Shown one piece after another: positions 26,951-34,335 of a stretch of 59,256 nucleotides of DNA; position 1 is the stretch's first letter; each line of letters opens with the position of its first letter. Source of the DNA: Planctomycetia bacterium (GTDB lineage: Bacteria > Planctomycetota > UBA1135 > UBA2386). Where the stretch lies: NCBI GenBank assembly GCA_005776475.1, contig SXPB01000094.1, positions 1 through 59,256 of the forward strand. Reading direction: 5' to 3'. The translations under genes were made by a program, and so were the position numbers. The notes under the pieces were generated by a model. That model had not been told where the DNA came from and made no database searches. It saw nothing but the letters and a program-made list of their open reading frames with translations.

Positions 26951-29900
26951 TCAGACCTGCATCGCTTCGGGAACGGAATCTGGTTCGAGCTTGCTGCCGT
27001 CGCGCATCCGCTGTGCGAGCACGGTCCGGTAGGGCTCACAGCTGCGGGCGGCGCGCAGAACGTCGTCGCTGCCGGGCAGACCGGTTGCGTCCAGCAGGTT
27101 GGCGAGCGCCAGGCGCAGCGACAGCATCTCGGGCAGCTGGGTTGCGGCCGCACGCAGCAGGCACGCCGCAGTCGAGGTGTCGCCGTACAGCAAGGCGGTG
27201 CCGAGGAACCGGTCGAGGTTGACGGCTTCGAGCAATTGCGCAGGGGTGAGGATCCCGAGGCGCGCGTGGCTTTGGGCTTCTTCGACGATGCCGGGAGCGA
27301 GCAGCGTGCAAGGCAGCGGACGCTGCGCCACGAACGGCAGCGCGGTGCTCGGTGGCGCCAGCTCCGCTCGCGCCCGCGCCACAGCGGCGAGGTCGCAGGC
27401 CGGATCGCGCAGATGTCGCCAGGCGGCACGGGCGGGGCTCGTCGACAGCAGCGTCGACAACTGCACCGCTTCCGCAGTGGCCAGCGCGGCCAACCAGAAG
27501 GCGTACTCGGCGGCGGCGCCGTAGGTCGGGTCGAAGGGGCCGAGCCGATCGTGCAGCGATCGCCGCCACATCGGATGCGAGCCGATGCCGTTCTTGGTCG
27601 GCAGACGCAAATGCGCCGCCGGTGGCGGGCACGTGAAGCCGAGACACGACACGGGTTCGAAGCGGCCGACGAGCCCGTTGGTCCAACCTTCCGTGCCGAA
27701 CGCGACGGCAGCCTGCGGTCGTCGATCGAGACCATCGGCGAGCAACGCGAACGCGTCGGGACGGAAGCGGTCGCCGGGCATCGCCACGGTCAACAGCGGT
27801 GCGGTCGAGGTGGCGGCGCAGGCCGACAAGCGAGTTGCCCATGACGTCGACTCGGGCACGGACACCCAGCGCACCGCAGCGAAGCCCCCGGCGGCCGGGT
27901 GTCGCGTCAGTGCCGACGAAGTCGCGATGACCACTTCGCAGCAGGCGGCGCGATTCTGGTTCTCCAGTTCGGCGAGCAGGTCGGTGAGTTCCCCGTCGTT
28001 GCCCGCGAGCGGGATGAGCACGGCGATCGCGGCGGCTTCGCTGATGCCACGCTCCCGTTCTGGTGTCGCCGTCGCCGCCGACTTTGCCTCGCGCCGCTCC
28101 ACTGCGAACACTTCATTCGCGCGCAAGTTGGCGTCGAAGGTGTCGACGTCCATGCGGAGTGCCGCGCGCAGCGAAGTGTCGCCGACGAGCTCGCGGGTCG
28201 CGGCTTCGCCCAACTCGTTCACCAGCAGGCGCGTTGCCGTTGCGAACTCGGAAGATCCTTCGGCGAGCTCGCCGAGCAGTCCGAGCGCGCGAGTGCGACC
28301 AGTGTCCCCGCCCCGGCGCAGCAACGCCTTGGCGAGATCCAGGCGGAACCGCGCGAAGGCCGGGTTCCACGCGACGGCCAATTCGTGCAAGGCAGGCTTG
28401 CCGGTCTTGCGCGCGACGTAACCGGCGAGCGCCGCCAGCACGATCCGCGCGAACTCGATGGTTGCGACAGCGCCGCCCTTCTCGGCGTGCGTCACGAGAT
28501 CGAGGTAGCTGCGGAAGTCGAAGCAGTCCTCGTGGAAGTCGAACGGCATCACGTCGTCGTGCGGGCCGATCTGCCACCGGGCCGGATCGCCTTCGATGGT
28601 GTCGAACGCCAGCTGCAGTGCGCGCATTCGCTGCGCTGCGTCGCCGTGGTGCCACAGCGTGCGCACCAACAGGAAGCGCGCCGCGAGGTGTTCGGGCCAC
28701 AACCGGATGCACTTGTCGAGCAGCCCGATTGCATCGGTCAACATCGCGCGTTCGCTCGCTTCGCACTGCCGGATCTTGTCGTAGTACGCGAACTCGCACA
28801 GCAGTTCGCGCGCCATGTCGACGAGGGTCGATGCCTTCGCCTTCTTCTTCAGTTGCGCGCTGAGGTGGCGGAAGTTGGCCTGCATCGTCCGCCGCCGTAC
28901 CGACGGTTCGTCGGGCACCCACGAGCGCGACATGCACATCCGTTTCTGCGTCCACGACGAAGCATCGACTGCCTGGCGAGCCGGGCGGGGTGCCGCCGCG
29001 CGGAAGGTCAGGAAGCGGAAGTACTGCGAGGCGACACGCGGCATCGCGAACTCCGCGCGCACGACTTCGGCGCCGATGCGTGCCGCCGGCCCGAACTCGT
29101 CGTGGTGGTCGAGCAGGCGTCGCACGGCCTTGGCCAGATCGCCTGGCTCGTTGCCGTACGTGGTGACGCCGTGACGCTCATCGACCCACAGCCGGAGGCT
29201 GCATTCCTGCTGCAACGCGATCGTGCAGCCGAGCGCCAGCGACTCGAGTCCGCGGGTCGGCATCGCGCCCGGTCGGCGCACATACGTGAACGACGCCTTG
29301 CTCGCCGCCAGCAAGGCGTGGAACGCCATCGTGCCGGCGAAGCCGCGCACCACGCGCAGGTCGATGCCCGGCATGCCGAGCAATTCGTGCAGCAACCGCG
29401 CCTTGTCCGGGTGGTACGGATCCAGCATCGTGCCGGACACGAAGAAGTCGAGGTGGCGCGGGCCGACGGGGATCGGCGCGATGCCATTCGGCAGTCCGAA
29501 GACCTTGGGGAACGACGACACGAGCCCCTTGCCGAGCCCTTGCACGTCCAGCCATTCACTGCGGTCAGTGACGCACAGTTCGTCGAACAGGTCGAGCCAC
29601 GGCCGGATCGTCTGGATGTGCAGGTCGTGATCCGCGAGGTGCCCGAACAGCGGACACTGCAGCTGCTGCAGGTTCGGTGGCAGGTGGTGCCACTCGACCA
29701 TTGCCGTGGTGAAGAAGTCCGGCACGAAGCCGTCGCCCAGGAACGACTCGACACTGGCGTAGGGACGATTGCGCGCGTCGCCGGTGCGATGGCCGATGGT
29801 GCGCACTTCGAACCGGGGGTCGTGGCGGATGCCGCCACCGAGATCGGTCATCGCGCCGTCGGCCCAGGGCAGTTGCGCCAACACGCGGATCTTCGGTTGG

Positions 29901-30208
29901 TCGAGCAGTCGCCTCAGCTTGCGTGCGTGTTCGAGATCGATCGTCGCCAACTCGCGGCGAGCGCGGGCTTCGTCGCCGTGGATCCAGCGCGCCGCGGCGA
30001 GATGCAGTCGGGCTTCCGGCGTGCTGGTGTCGAGCAACGCCTGGAACGAAACCGCATCGCCGAGCAGCAGTGCGCGGGCGGCGTGGAATTGCCACGTCGC
30101 CGGGTCGCCGTACATCGCCACACCGGCGTAGTCGGCCGCGGCGAACACTTCGCGCGTCCAGGCCCGCGAGTCTTCGCCGTTGCCGGGTTGCAGCCGCGCG
30201 GTCGTCAC
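26951..30208 (-). CDS. Large protein with two glycosyltransferase-like regions
   Basis: 1085 aa from a GTG at 30208 that overlaps the TGA of the methyltransferase gene (GTGA). The N-terminal 450 residues resemble a GT-B, group 1-type glycosyltransferase (FFVSGTMLDPYHPDKARLLHEL, then the donor-site-like RGLESLALGCTIALQQ). A helical, TPR-like middle follows (about 470-760). The region about 780-990 resembles a GT2-type GT-A domain (IAVLIPLAGNDGELTDLLAEL, LLTVAMPGDRFRPDAFALL). The last 90 residues are helical. No membrane segment was seen. It could be a bifunctional glycan polymerase, though an internal ATG near the middle leaves room for a second product. Confidence 0.65.
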   Translation of the reverse strand: MTTARLQPGNGEDSRAWTREVFAAADYAGVAMYGDPATWQFHAARALLLGDAVSFQALLDTSTPEARLHLAAARWIHGDEARARRELATIDLEHARKLRRLLDQPKIRVLAQLPWADGAMTDLGGGIRHDPRFEVRTIGHRTGDARNRPYASVESFLGDGFVPDFFTTAMVEWHHLPPNLQQLQCPLFGHLADHDLHIQTIRPWLDLFDELCVTDRSEWLDVQGLGKGLVSSFPKVFGLPNGIAPIPVGPRHLDFFVSGTMLDPYHPDKARLLHELLGMPGIDLRVVRGFAGTMAFHALLAASKASFTYVRRPGAMPTRGLESLALGCTIALQQECSLRLWVDERHGVTTYGNEPGDLAKAVRRLLDHHDEFGPAARIGAEVVRAEFAMPRVASQYFRFLTFRAAAPRPARQAVDASSWTQKRMCMSRSWVPDEPSVRRRTMQANFRHLSAQLKKKAKASTLVDMARELLCEFAYYDKIRQCEASERAMLTDAIGLLDKCIRLWPEHLAARFLLVRTLWHHGDAAQRMRALQLAFDTIEGDPARWQIGPHDDVMPFDFHEDCFDFRSYLDLVTHAEKGGAVATIEFARIVLAALAGYVARKTGKPALHELAVAWNPAFARFRLDLAKALLRRGGDTGRTRALGLLGELAEGSSEFATATRLLVNELGEAATRELVGDTSLRAALRMDVDTFDANLRANEVFAVERREAKSAATATPERERGISEAAAIAVLIPLAGNDGELTDLLAELENQNRAACCEVVIATSSALTRHPAAGGFAAVRWVSVPESTSWATRLSACAATSTAPLLTVAMPGDRFRPDAFALLADGLDRRPQAAVAFGTEGWTNGLVGRFEPVSCLGFTCPPPAAHLRLPTKNGIGSHPMWRRSLHDRLGPFDPTYGAAAEYAFWLAALATAEAVQLSTLLSTSPARAAWRHLRDPACDLAAVARARAELAPPSTALPFVAQRPLPCTLLAPGIVEEAQSHARLGILTPAQLLEAVNLDRFLGTALLYGDTSTAACLLRAAATQLPEMLSLRLALANLLDATGLPGSDDVLRAARSCEPYRTVLAQRMRDGSKLEPDSVPEAMQV

Positions 30209-31164
30209 TCGGCGCCTCGCGCGGTCGGACGCCAGACCACGACCGAATAGCCTTCGTGGAAGAAAGAACCCAGGCCGGTGCGCTGTTCGGCCAGGATCTC
30301 GATGCGGCCTGCCGCTGCGAGCGCGCGCAACTTCGGCAGGAAGCCGCGCAGATAGCCGCGCGCCCGGTGGTATCGCCTGGCGACGTCGTCGAACAACGAA
30401 GTCTCGTCGTACAGCTCGTAGATCGGCTCGAGATGCACACAGATCGCCGGGTTGCCGGCGAGCCAGTGCTCGAGCAGGGCGTCGTGGCGTTCGCCGAGTT
30501 GCTCCATCGCTGCCGACGTGAACACGCCGCAGCGCGGACCGAGCCCGAGCGGCGTGGGTGCGAACATGTCGAAGCGCATGGCTTCGATCGGCCGACGCAG
30601 GTGTGCCGACAGGCGAGTCAAGATCTGTTGCGAGGAAGGCGCCCAGTCGAGGCCGCACAACGCCAGGTGGCGATACTGCTGCGCCAGCAGCATCAGGCTC
30701 GTGCCGGTGCCGCAGCCGTACTCGACGACGCGGTCGAGACCGGCGAACCACTGTGCGAACAGTGCGTGGCGCAGGGCCGTGTAGACCGTGTATTCGAAAT
30801 GCGGATGCGCGACGCGCACGTAGTCGCCGCCGAGGCGCACCACGAGGTGGCGGTTGTACTTCGGCACCAACAGGGCGGGTTCGTCGCCGGCCTGTTCGAA
30901 CTCACGCAGGTTCTGGTTCCAGCCGCGCTCCCAATCGTCGGCACGGTGCGGACCGCTGACGGTGAGGTTGGTGGCTTCGCTGCCGCGCAGCGCGCGCAGC
31001 AGCTGCTCTTCGCGCGCCGCACCGTGGAGCACTTCGTGGCCGAGGTCCGTCGACGCCAGCGCCTGCAAGCTCGCCAGTGGCAGTTGCTCCTGCCGCACGC
31101 CGAGCATCGCGGCAAGTTGCCGCGCATCCACGATCCTGGTCTGGTCGGTAGCCGTTGCCGTCAT
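30205..31164 (-). CDS. SAM-dependent methyltransferase
   Basis: 319 aa from the ATG at 31164, which is preceded by GAGGTGAAGGA; an ATG 18 nt earlier is possible. VVEYGCGTGTSLMLLAQQY is the glycine-rich motif I of class I SAM-dependent methyltransferases, followed by LCGLDWAPSSQQIL (motif II region) and VFTSAAMEQLGER. The acceptor is unknown; a sugar or glycan is suggested by the neighbours. It is the first gene of the minus-strand half of the glycan cluster and overlaps the glycosyltransferase gene by 4 nt. Confidence 0.8.
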   Translation of the reverse strand: MTATATDQTRIVDARQLAAMLGVRQEQLPLASLQALASTDLGHEVLHGAAREEQLLRALRGSEATNLTVSGPHRADDWERGWNQNLREFEQAGDEPALLVPKYNRHLVVRLGGDYVRVAHPHFEYTVYTALRHALFAQWFAGLDRVVEYGCGTGTSLMLLAQQYRHLALCGLDWAPSSQQILTRLSAHLRRPIEAMRFDMFAPTPLGLGPRCGVFTSAAMEQLGERHDALLEHWLAGNPAICVHLEPIYELYDETSLFDDVARRYHRARGYLRGFLPKLRALAAAGRIEILAEQRTGLGSFFHEGYSVVVWRPTARGAE

Positions 31165-31332
31165 TCCTTCACCTCTCGGCATCAGGCATCGTCGAGACGG
31201 GTTCCGGTTCTTGATAGGGGAGTGACCCTAGGCCTCTTGCCACCGGAGGAATGCGACCGTCGGCGCCCCGGTCGGGCTCAATTCGCGGCGGGGCGACGGT
31301 CGATGTGCGAGGCGATGGGGAGGATCGGTGAA
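31165..31332. promoter_or_regulatory. Divergent region at the centre of the glycan cluster
   Basis: This 168-nt gap separates the methyltransferase gene (minus) from the sulfotransferase gene (plus) and must hold the promoters of both halves of the cluster. It is locally richer in A/T around 31205-31220 (GTTCTTGATAGGGGAGTG). No certain hexamers or operator palindromes were found. Confidence 0.35.
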
Positions 31333-32160
31333 ATGGCGAATGCCACCGCGGTGGCGTCGGCAGTGGCGGCTCCGGTACTGCACGTGAGTTTCGTGAAGTC
31401 GGGCAGCTACTTCCTGTGGCAGGCCTTCGACAGCCTGTTCCGGGCCGCTGGCCAGAAGCGCAGCTTTGTCCAATCGCACCCGATCCAACGCTTGCGCGGC
31501 AGTTGGCCGGACTTCTCGATCGACCAGTTCGACATCGACCAGATCCTGGTGCAGGACGAAGCCTGCTACTGGCAGGTCGAGATGCAGCATCTGGAGCCGA
31601 TCGGCGACCTCGACGCCTACCTCGCAGCGTGCAGCCATGTGTGGACGCACTCCTATCTGTGCGAACGCAGCTGGGAGGTCTATCCGTTGTTTCCGCGCGT
31701 GTGCTGCATCGTGCGCGATCCGCGCGATGCGCTGGTGTCGATGGCGCACTTCGTGCAGACGCCGTTCATGCGGCGATATCACCCGCACGCGGCGCGCTCG
31801 CCGGAGGAATACGTCGCCCTGGAACTCGACAAGTTCCTCGGCGACTGGGTGCGGCACGTCGGTGAGCACTGGCGCGCCCGACGCGCGCTCGACATCGAGA
31901 TCCTCTTCTACGAACGCATGGTCACGGACCTGCCCGCGCATTTGCGCAGGCTTGCCGACTGGGTGGGCCTTCGACTCGACGACGCGCAGCTGGCGACGGT
32001 GGCCGCGAGCCTTGGCCTCGACGCGATGCAGCAGAAGAACCCGCAACACGTGCGCAAGGGCGGCAGCGGCGGCTTTGGCAAGTTGCTGACCGAGATCCAG
32101 CAAGAGCGTGCGCTCGCCATCTGTGGGCCAGTGATGCGCGAAGTCGGCTACGAAGTTTGA
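31333..32160 (+). CDS. Sulfotransferase family protein
   Basis: 275 aa from the ATG at 31333, preceded by GGGAGG at a 10-nt spacing; in-frame ATGs at 31303 and 31315 are alternatives. VSFVKSGSYFLWQAF is the 5'-phosphosulfate-binding loop and CCIVRDPRDALVSMAHF the 3'-phosphate-binding motif of PAPS-dependent sulfotransferases. The C-terminal KGGSGGFGKLL segment is also usual for the family. It would transfer sulfate from PAPS to a hydroxyl or amine. The context of glycosyl- and methyltransferases points to a sulfated glycan. It is the first gene of the plus-strand half of the cluster. Confidence 0.82.
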   Translation: MANATAVASAVAAPVLHVSFVKSGSYFLWQAFDSLFRAAGQKRSFVQSHPIQRLRGSWPDFSIDQFDIDQILVQDEACYWQVEMQHLEPIGDLDAYLAACSHVWTHSYLCERSWEVYPLFPRVCCIVRDPRDALVSMAHFVQTPFMRRYHPHAARSPEEYVALELDKFLGDWVRHVGEHWRARRALDIEILFYERMVTDLPAHLRRLADWVGLRLDDAQLATVAASLGLDAMQQKNPQHVRKGGSGGFGKLLTEIQQERALAICGPVMREVGYEV

Positions 32161-32168
32161 GGCGAGCA

Positions 32169-33101
32169 ATGAACCCCGACTCTCCGATCGATCGCGGTCT
32201 GGTCACGCACCTGGACGCTGCCGACGTCCGTTCGTATCCGGGCTCCGGCATGCTCTGGCGCGACCTCAAGGGCAACCACGACGGGGAGCTGCCCGGCGAT
32301 CCGACCAACGAGCGCAGCGATCCGCACTGGAACGGCCGCGGCTTCCGCTTCAGCGGTCAGAACTTCATTCGCTTGCTCGGCAGCCAGAAGGGCTTCTTCA
32401 AGACGTTCTGCCGCGCCGGGGCGAAGTTCACGCTCGACTGCTGCTTCACCACAGGCGCCGACATCAGGAACCCGCACTTCCTGCTCGCCGACGCCGCGCA
32501 CGGCAATCCGCTCGGCGGCTCCGGCTTCGCGTTCTACTTCTTCAACTTCGAGAACCGGAACCTGCGCCTGTCGATCCAGAACCGCGGCAACACGCCGCTG
32601 ACGCGCGCGGTGCACTGCACGCATCCACTCGCCGTGCCGACCTCGCGCACGCAGCGCGCCGCCGTCGCAGTCGACGATGGGCAGGGGATCGGCCTGTGCG
32701 CGCTCGACGACGAGGTGTTCGCCTTCGACGGGCACTACGTGCAGCCGGCCGACAGCGATTCGCCCTACTACGTGCACATCGGCGCGCCCGGCAACATCGA
32801 ATACAACGCCGGCGCCCGCATCGAGCAGCACGTCAGCACGCTCGACTTGCGCATCGACGACTTCGAGCAGCGCATGCAGATCCCGTATGGACGCATGCGG
32901 TTCCATCCCGGCTTCGAGATGCACGCGATGCTGGTCTACGACCGCGCGCTGGCGCCGGACGAGCTGGAACACAACCGCCGCTACCTGGCGGCGCGCTTCT
33001 TCCCCGGCGGCTTGCGCGACAAGGTGCTGCCGCGACCCGAACGTGATTCCTACGGCAACCTCGTGCGTCGCCCGGACGTCGCCGAACCCGTCACCCGCTG
33101 A
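32169..33101 (+). CDS. LamG/concanavalin-like domain protein without signal peptide
   Basis: 310 aa from the ATG at 32169 (GAGG Shine-Dalgarno 6 nt upstream), 8 nt after the sulfotransferase stop. The protein reads as a concanavalin A-like/LamG jelly roll: WNGRGFRFSGQNFIRLLGSQ, KFTLDCCFTT, FAFYFFNFENRNLRLSIQNR, and ending in AMLVYDRALAPDELEHNRRYLAARFF, a typical closing motif of planctomycete LamG domains. There is no signal peptide or membrane segment, so it is probably cytoplasmic or exported by another route. It may recognise the glycan made by its neighbours; that is inference. Confidence 0.7.
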   Translation: MNPDSPIDRGLVTHLDAADVRSYPGSGMLWRDLKGNHDGELPGDPTNERSDPHWNGRGFRFSGQNFIRLLGSQKGFFKTFCRAGAKFTLDCCFTTGADIRNPHFLLADAAHGNPLGGSGFAFYFFNFENRNLRLSIQNRGNTPLTRAVHCTHPLAVPTSRTQRAAVAVDDGQGIGLCALDDEVFAFDGHYVQPADSDSPYYVHIGAPGNIEYNAGARIEQHVSTLDLRIDDFEQRMQIPYGRMRFHPGFEMHAMLVYDRALAPDELEHNRRYLAARFFPGGLRDKVLPRPERDSYGNLVRRPDVAEPVTR

Positions 33102-33105
33102 TCCG

Positions 33106-34299
33106 ATGCCGCCCACCATCGCCCCCGACTTCTTCGGCCCACGCGACAACTTCAAGCTGTCGACGACCGACTGGGATCGCATCTGCGGCCTGTGCGACTC
33201 GGTCGCCGGGATCCGCGATCGGCGCGCTGCGCATCTCGCCGCGCACGGGCTCGACGAGAAGGTGCATCTGCCGGCGCATCTGTGGGGCCAGGGCTTCTGT
33301 CCTTCGAACTTCCGCAAGGTTGCGCGCAAGGACCGCCACACGATCGAGCACCTGCGCTGCCTCACCTACAACTTCACCGGCTACAGCATGCTGACGATGG
33401 CCGGGTGTGAGAACACACCGGAGGTGCTCGAAGTCCCCGCCGACGCGGATGCGATCATCCGCTCGGTCGCGAAGCGCGCGAGCCAGGCCGCGGTCGAGTA
33501 CGTGCGGTGTTCGCAGGGCATGCCGCCGGACCGGCTGGCGTGCACGCCGCGTCTGTTCGGTGAGAGCGGCTGGGACGTCGATGGCGCGATCGTCAACTTC
33601 GACACGTGGTCGCTGCAGCAGCGCCTGAACGGCCTGCACCACTCGGGCGTGCTCGATTTCCTGCAGCAACGGGTGCGAGAACGCGGATACGCGCGCATCG
33701 TCGAGATCGGGGCCGGCTTCGGCAATCTGGCGCATGCGTTGCGGCAGGCAGTGGGGCCGGTCGACTACACGATCGTCGATCTGCCGGAGTCGCTCGTCTA
33801 CTCGACGATCTGGTTGTCGACGGTGGCGGCGACCGAGCGTTGCACGCTGATGGACACGGGACAGCCATTGCCGGCGAACACGCCCGGCTTCACGTTCGTG
33901 CCGAACCATCTGATCGACGAGTTCCTGCCGCAACTCGGCGAAGTCGACCTGGTCGTCAACATGCTGTCGCTATCGGAGATGTCGGCGCTGCAGGTCGCGC
34001 ACTACGCGCGCGTCGTTGCGCAGCTGCTCGGGGCCGGCGGGGTGTTCTACGAACAGAACTACGTGGTGCCCGGGGTGCACACGGACATCGCCGCGCTGCT
34101 CGCCGGCGTGTTCGGGTACGGCGCGCGATTGGCAGAGACGCGCAATCCGCACCAGGGGCGCGGCCAGGTGCGCATGTGGGCGAATGCGTACCGCGGCGAA
34201 TTGTGGAACCGTGGCGGGGTGACGCCGATCACTGCGGCACGCGAAGCGACGATGTTGCTGGCGCGGCCGACGCCGACCCCGGTGTTCGCCGGGTCTTGA
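33106..34299 (+). CDS. Putative sugar O-methyltransferase
   Basis: 397 aa from the ATG at 33106, 4 nt after the previous stop. The C-terminal half is a class I SAM methyltransferase: IVEIGAGFGNLAHALRQAV is motif I and VDYTIVDLPESLVYSTIWL the motif II region, followed by LPQLGEVDLVVNMLSLSEM. The pattern, including the N-terminal 190 residues, resembles the 'putative sugar O-methyltransferase' family found in surface polysaccharide loci. It ends the plus-strand half of the glycan cluster and converges on the LRR sensor gene. Confidence 0.75.
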   Translation: MPPTIAPDFFGPRDNFKLSTTDWDRICGLCDSVAGIRDRRAAHLAAHGLDEKVHLPAHLWGQGFCPSNFRKVARKDRHTIEHLRCLTYNFTGYSMLTMAGCENTPEVLEVPADADAIIRSVAKRASQAAVEYVRCSQGMPPDRLACTPRLFGESGWDVDGAIVNFDTWSLQQRLNGLHHSGVLDFLQQRVRERGYARIVEIGAGFGNLAHALRQAVGPVDYTIVDLPESLVYSTIWLSTVAATERCTLMDTGQPLPANTPGFTFVPNHLIDEFLPQLGEVDLVVNMLSLSEMSALQVAHYARVVAQLLGAGGVFYEQNYVVPGVHTDIAALLAGVFGYGARLAETRNPHQGRGQVRMWANAYRGELWNRGGVTPITAAREATMLLARPTPTPVFAGS

Positions 34300-34335
34300 G
34301 GTCGAAGCAGCCTCGCCTCCACCCGGTGGTGCCGG

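Noticed and set aside
29923..31332. N-terminal extension of the sulfotransferase over the glycosyltransferase region
   Set aside because: The extension overlaps two well-supported minus-strand genes and has no domain; the ATG at 31333 fits the family start.
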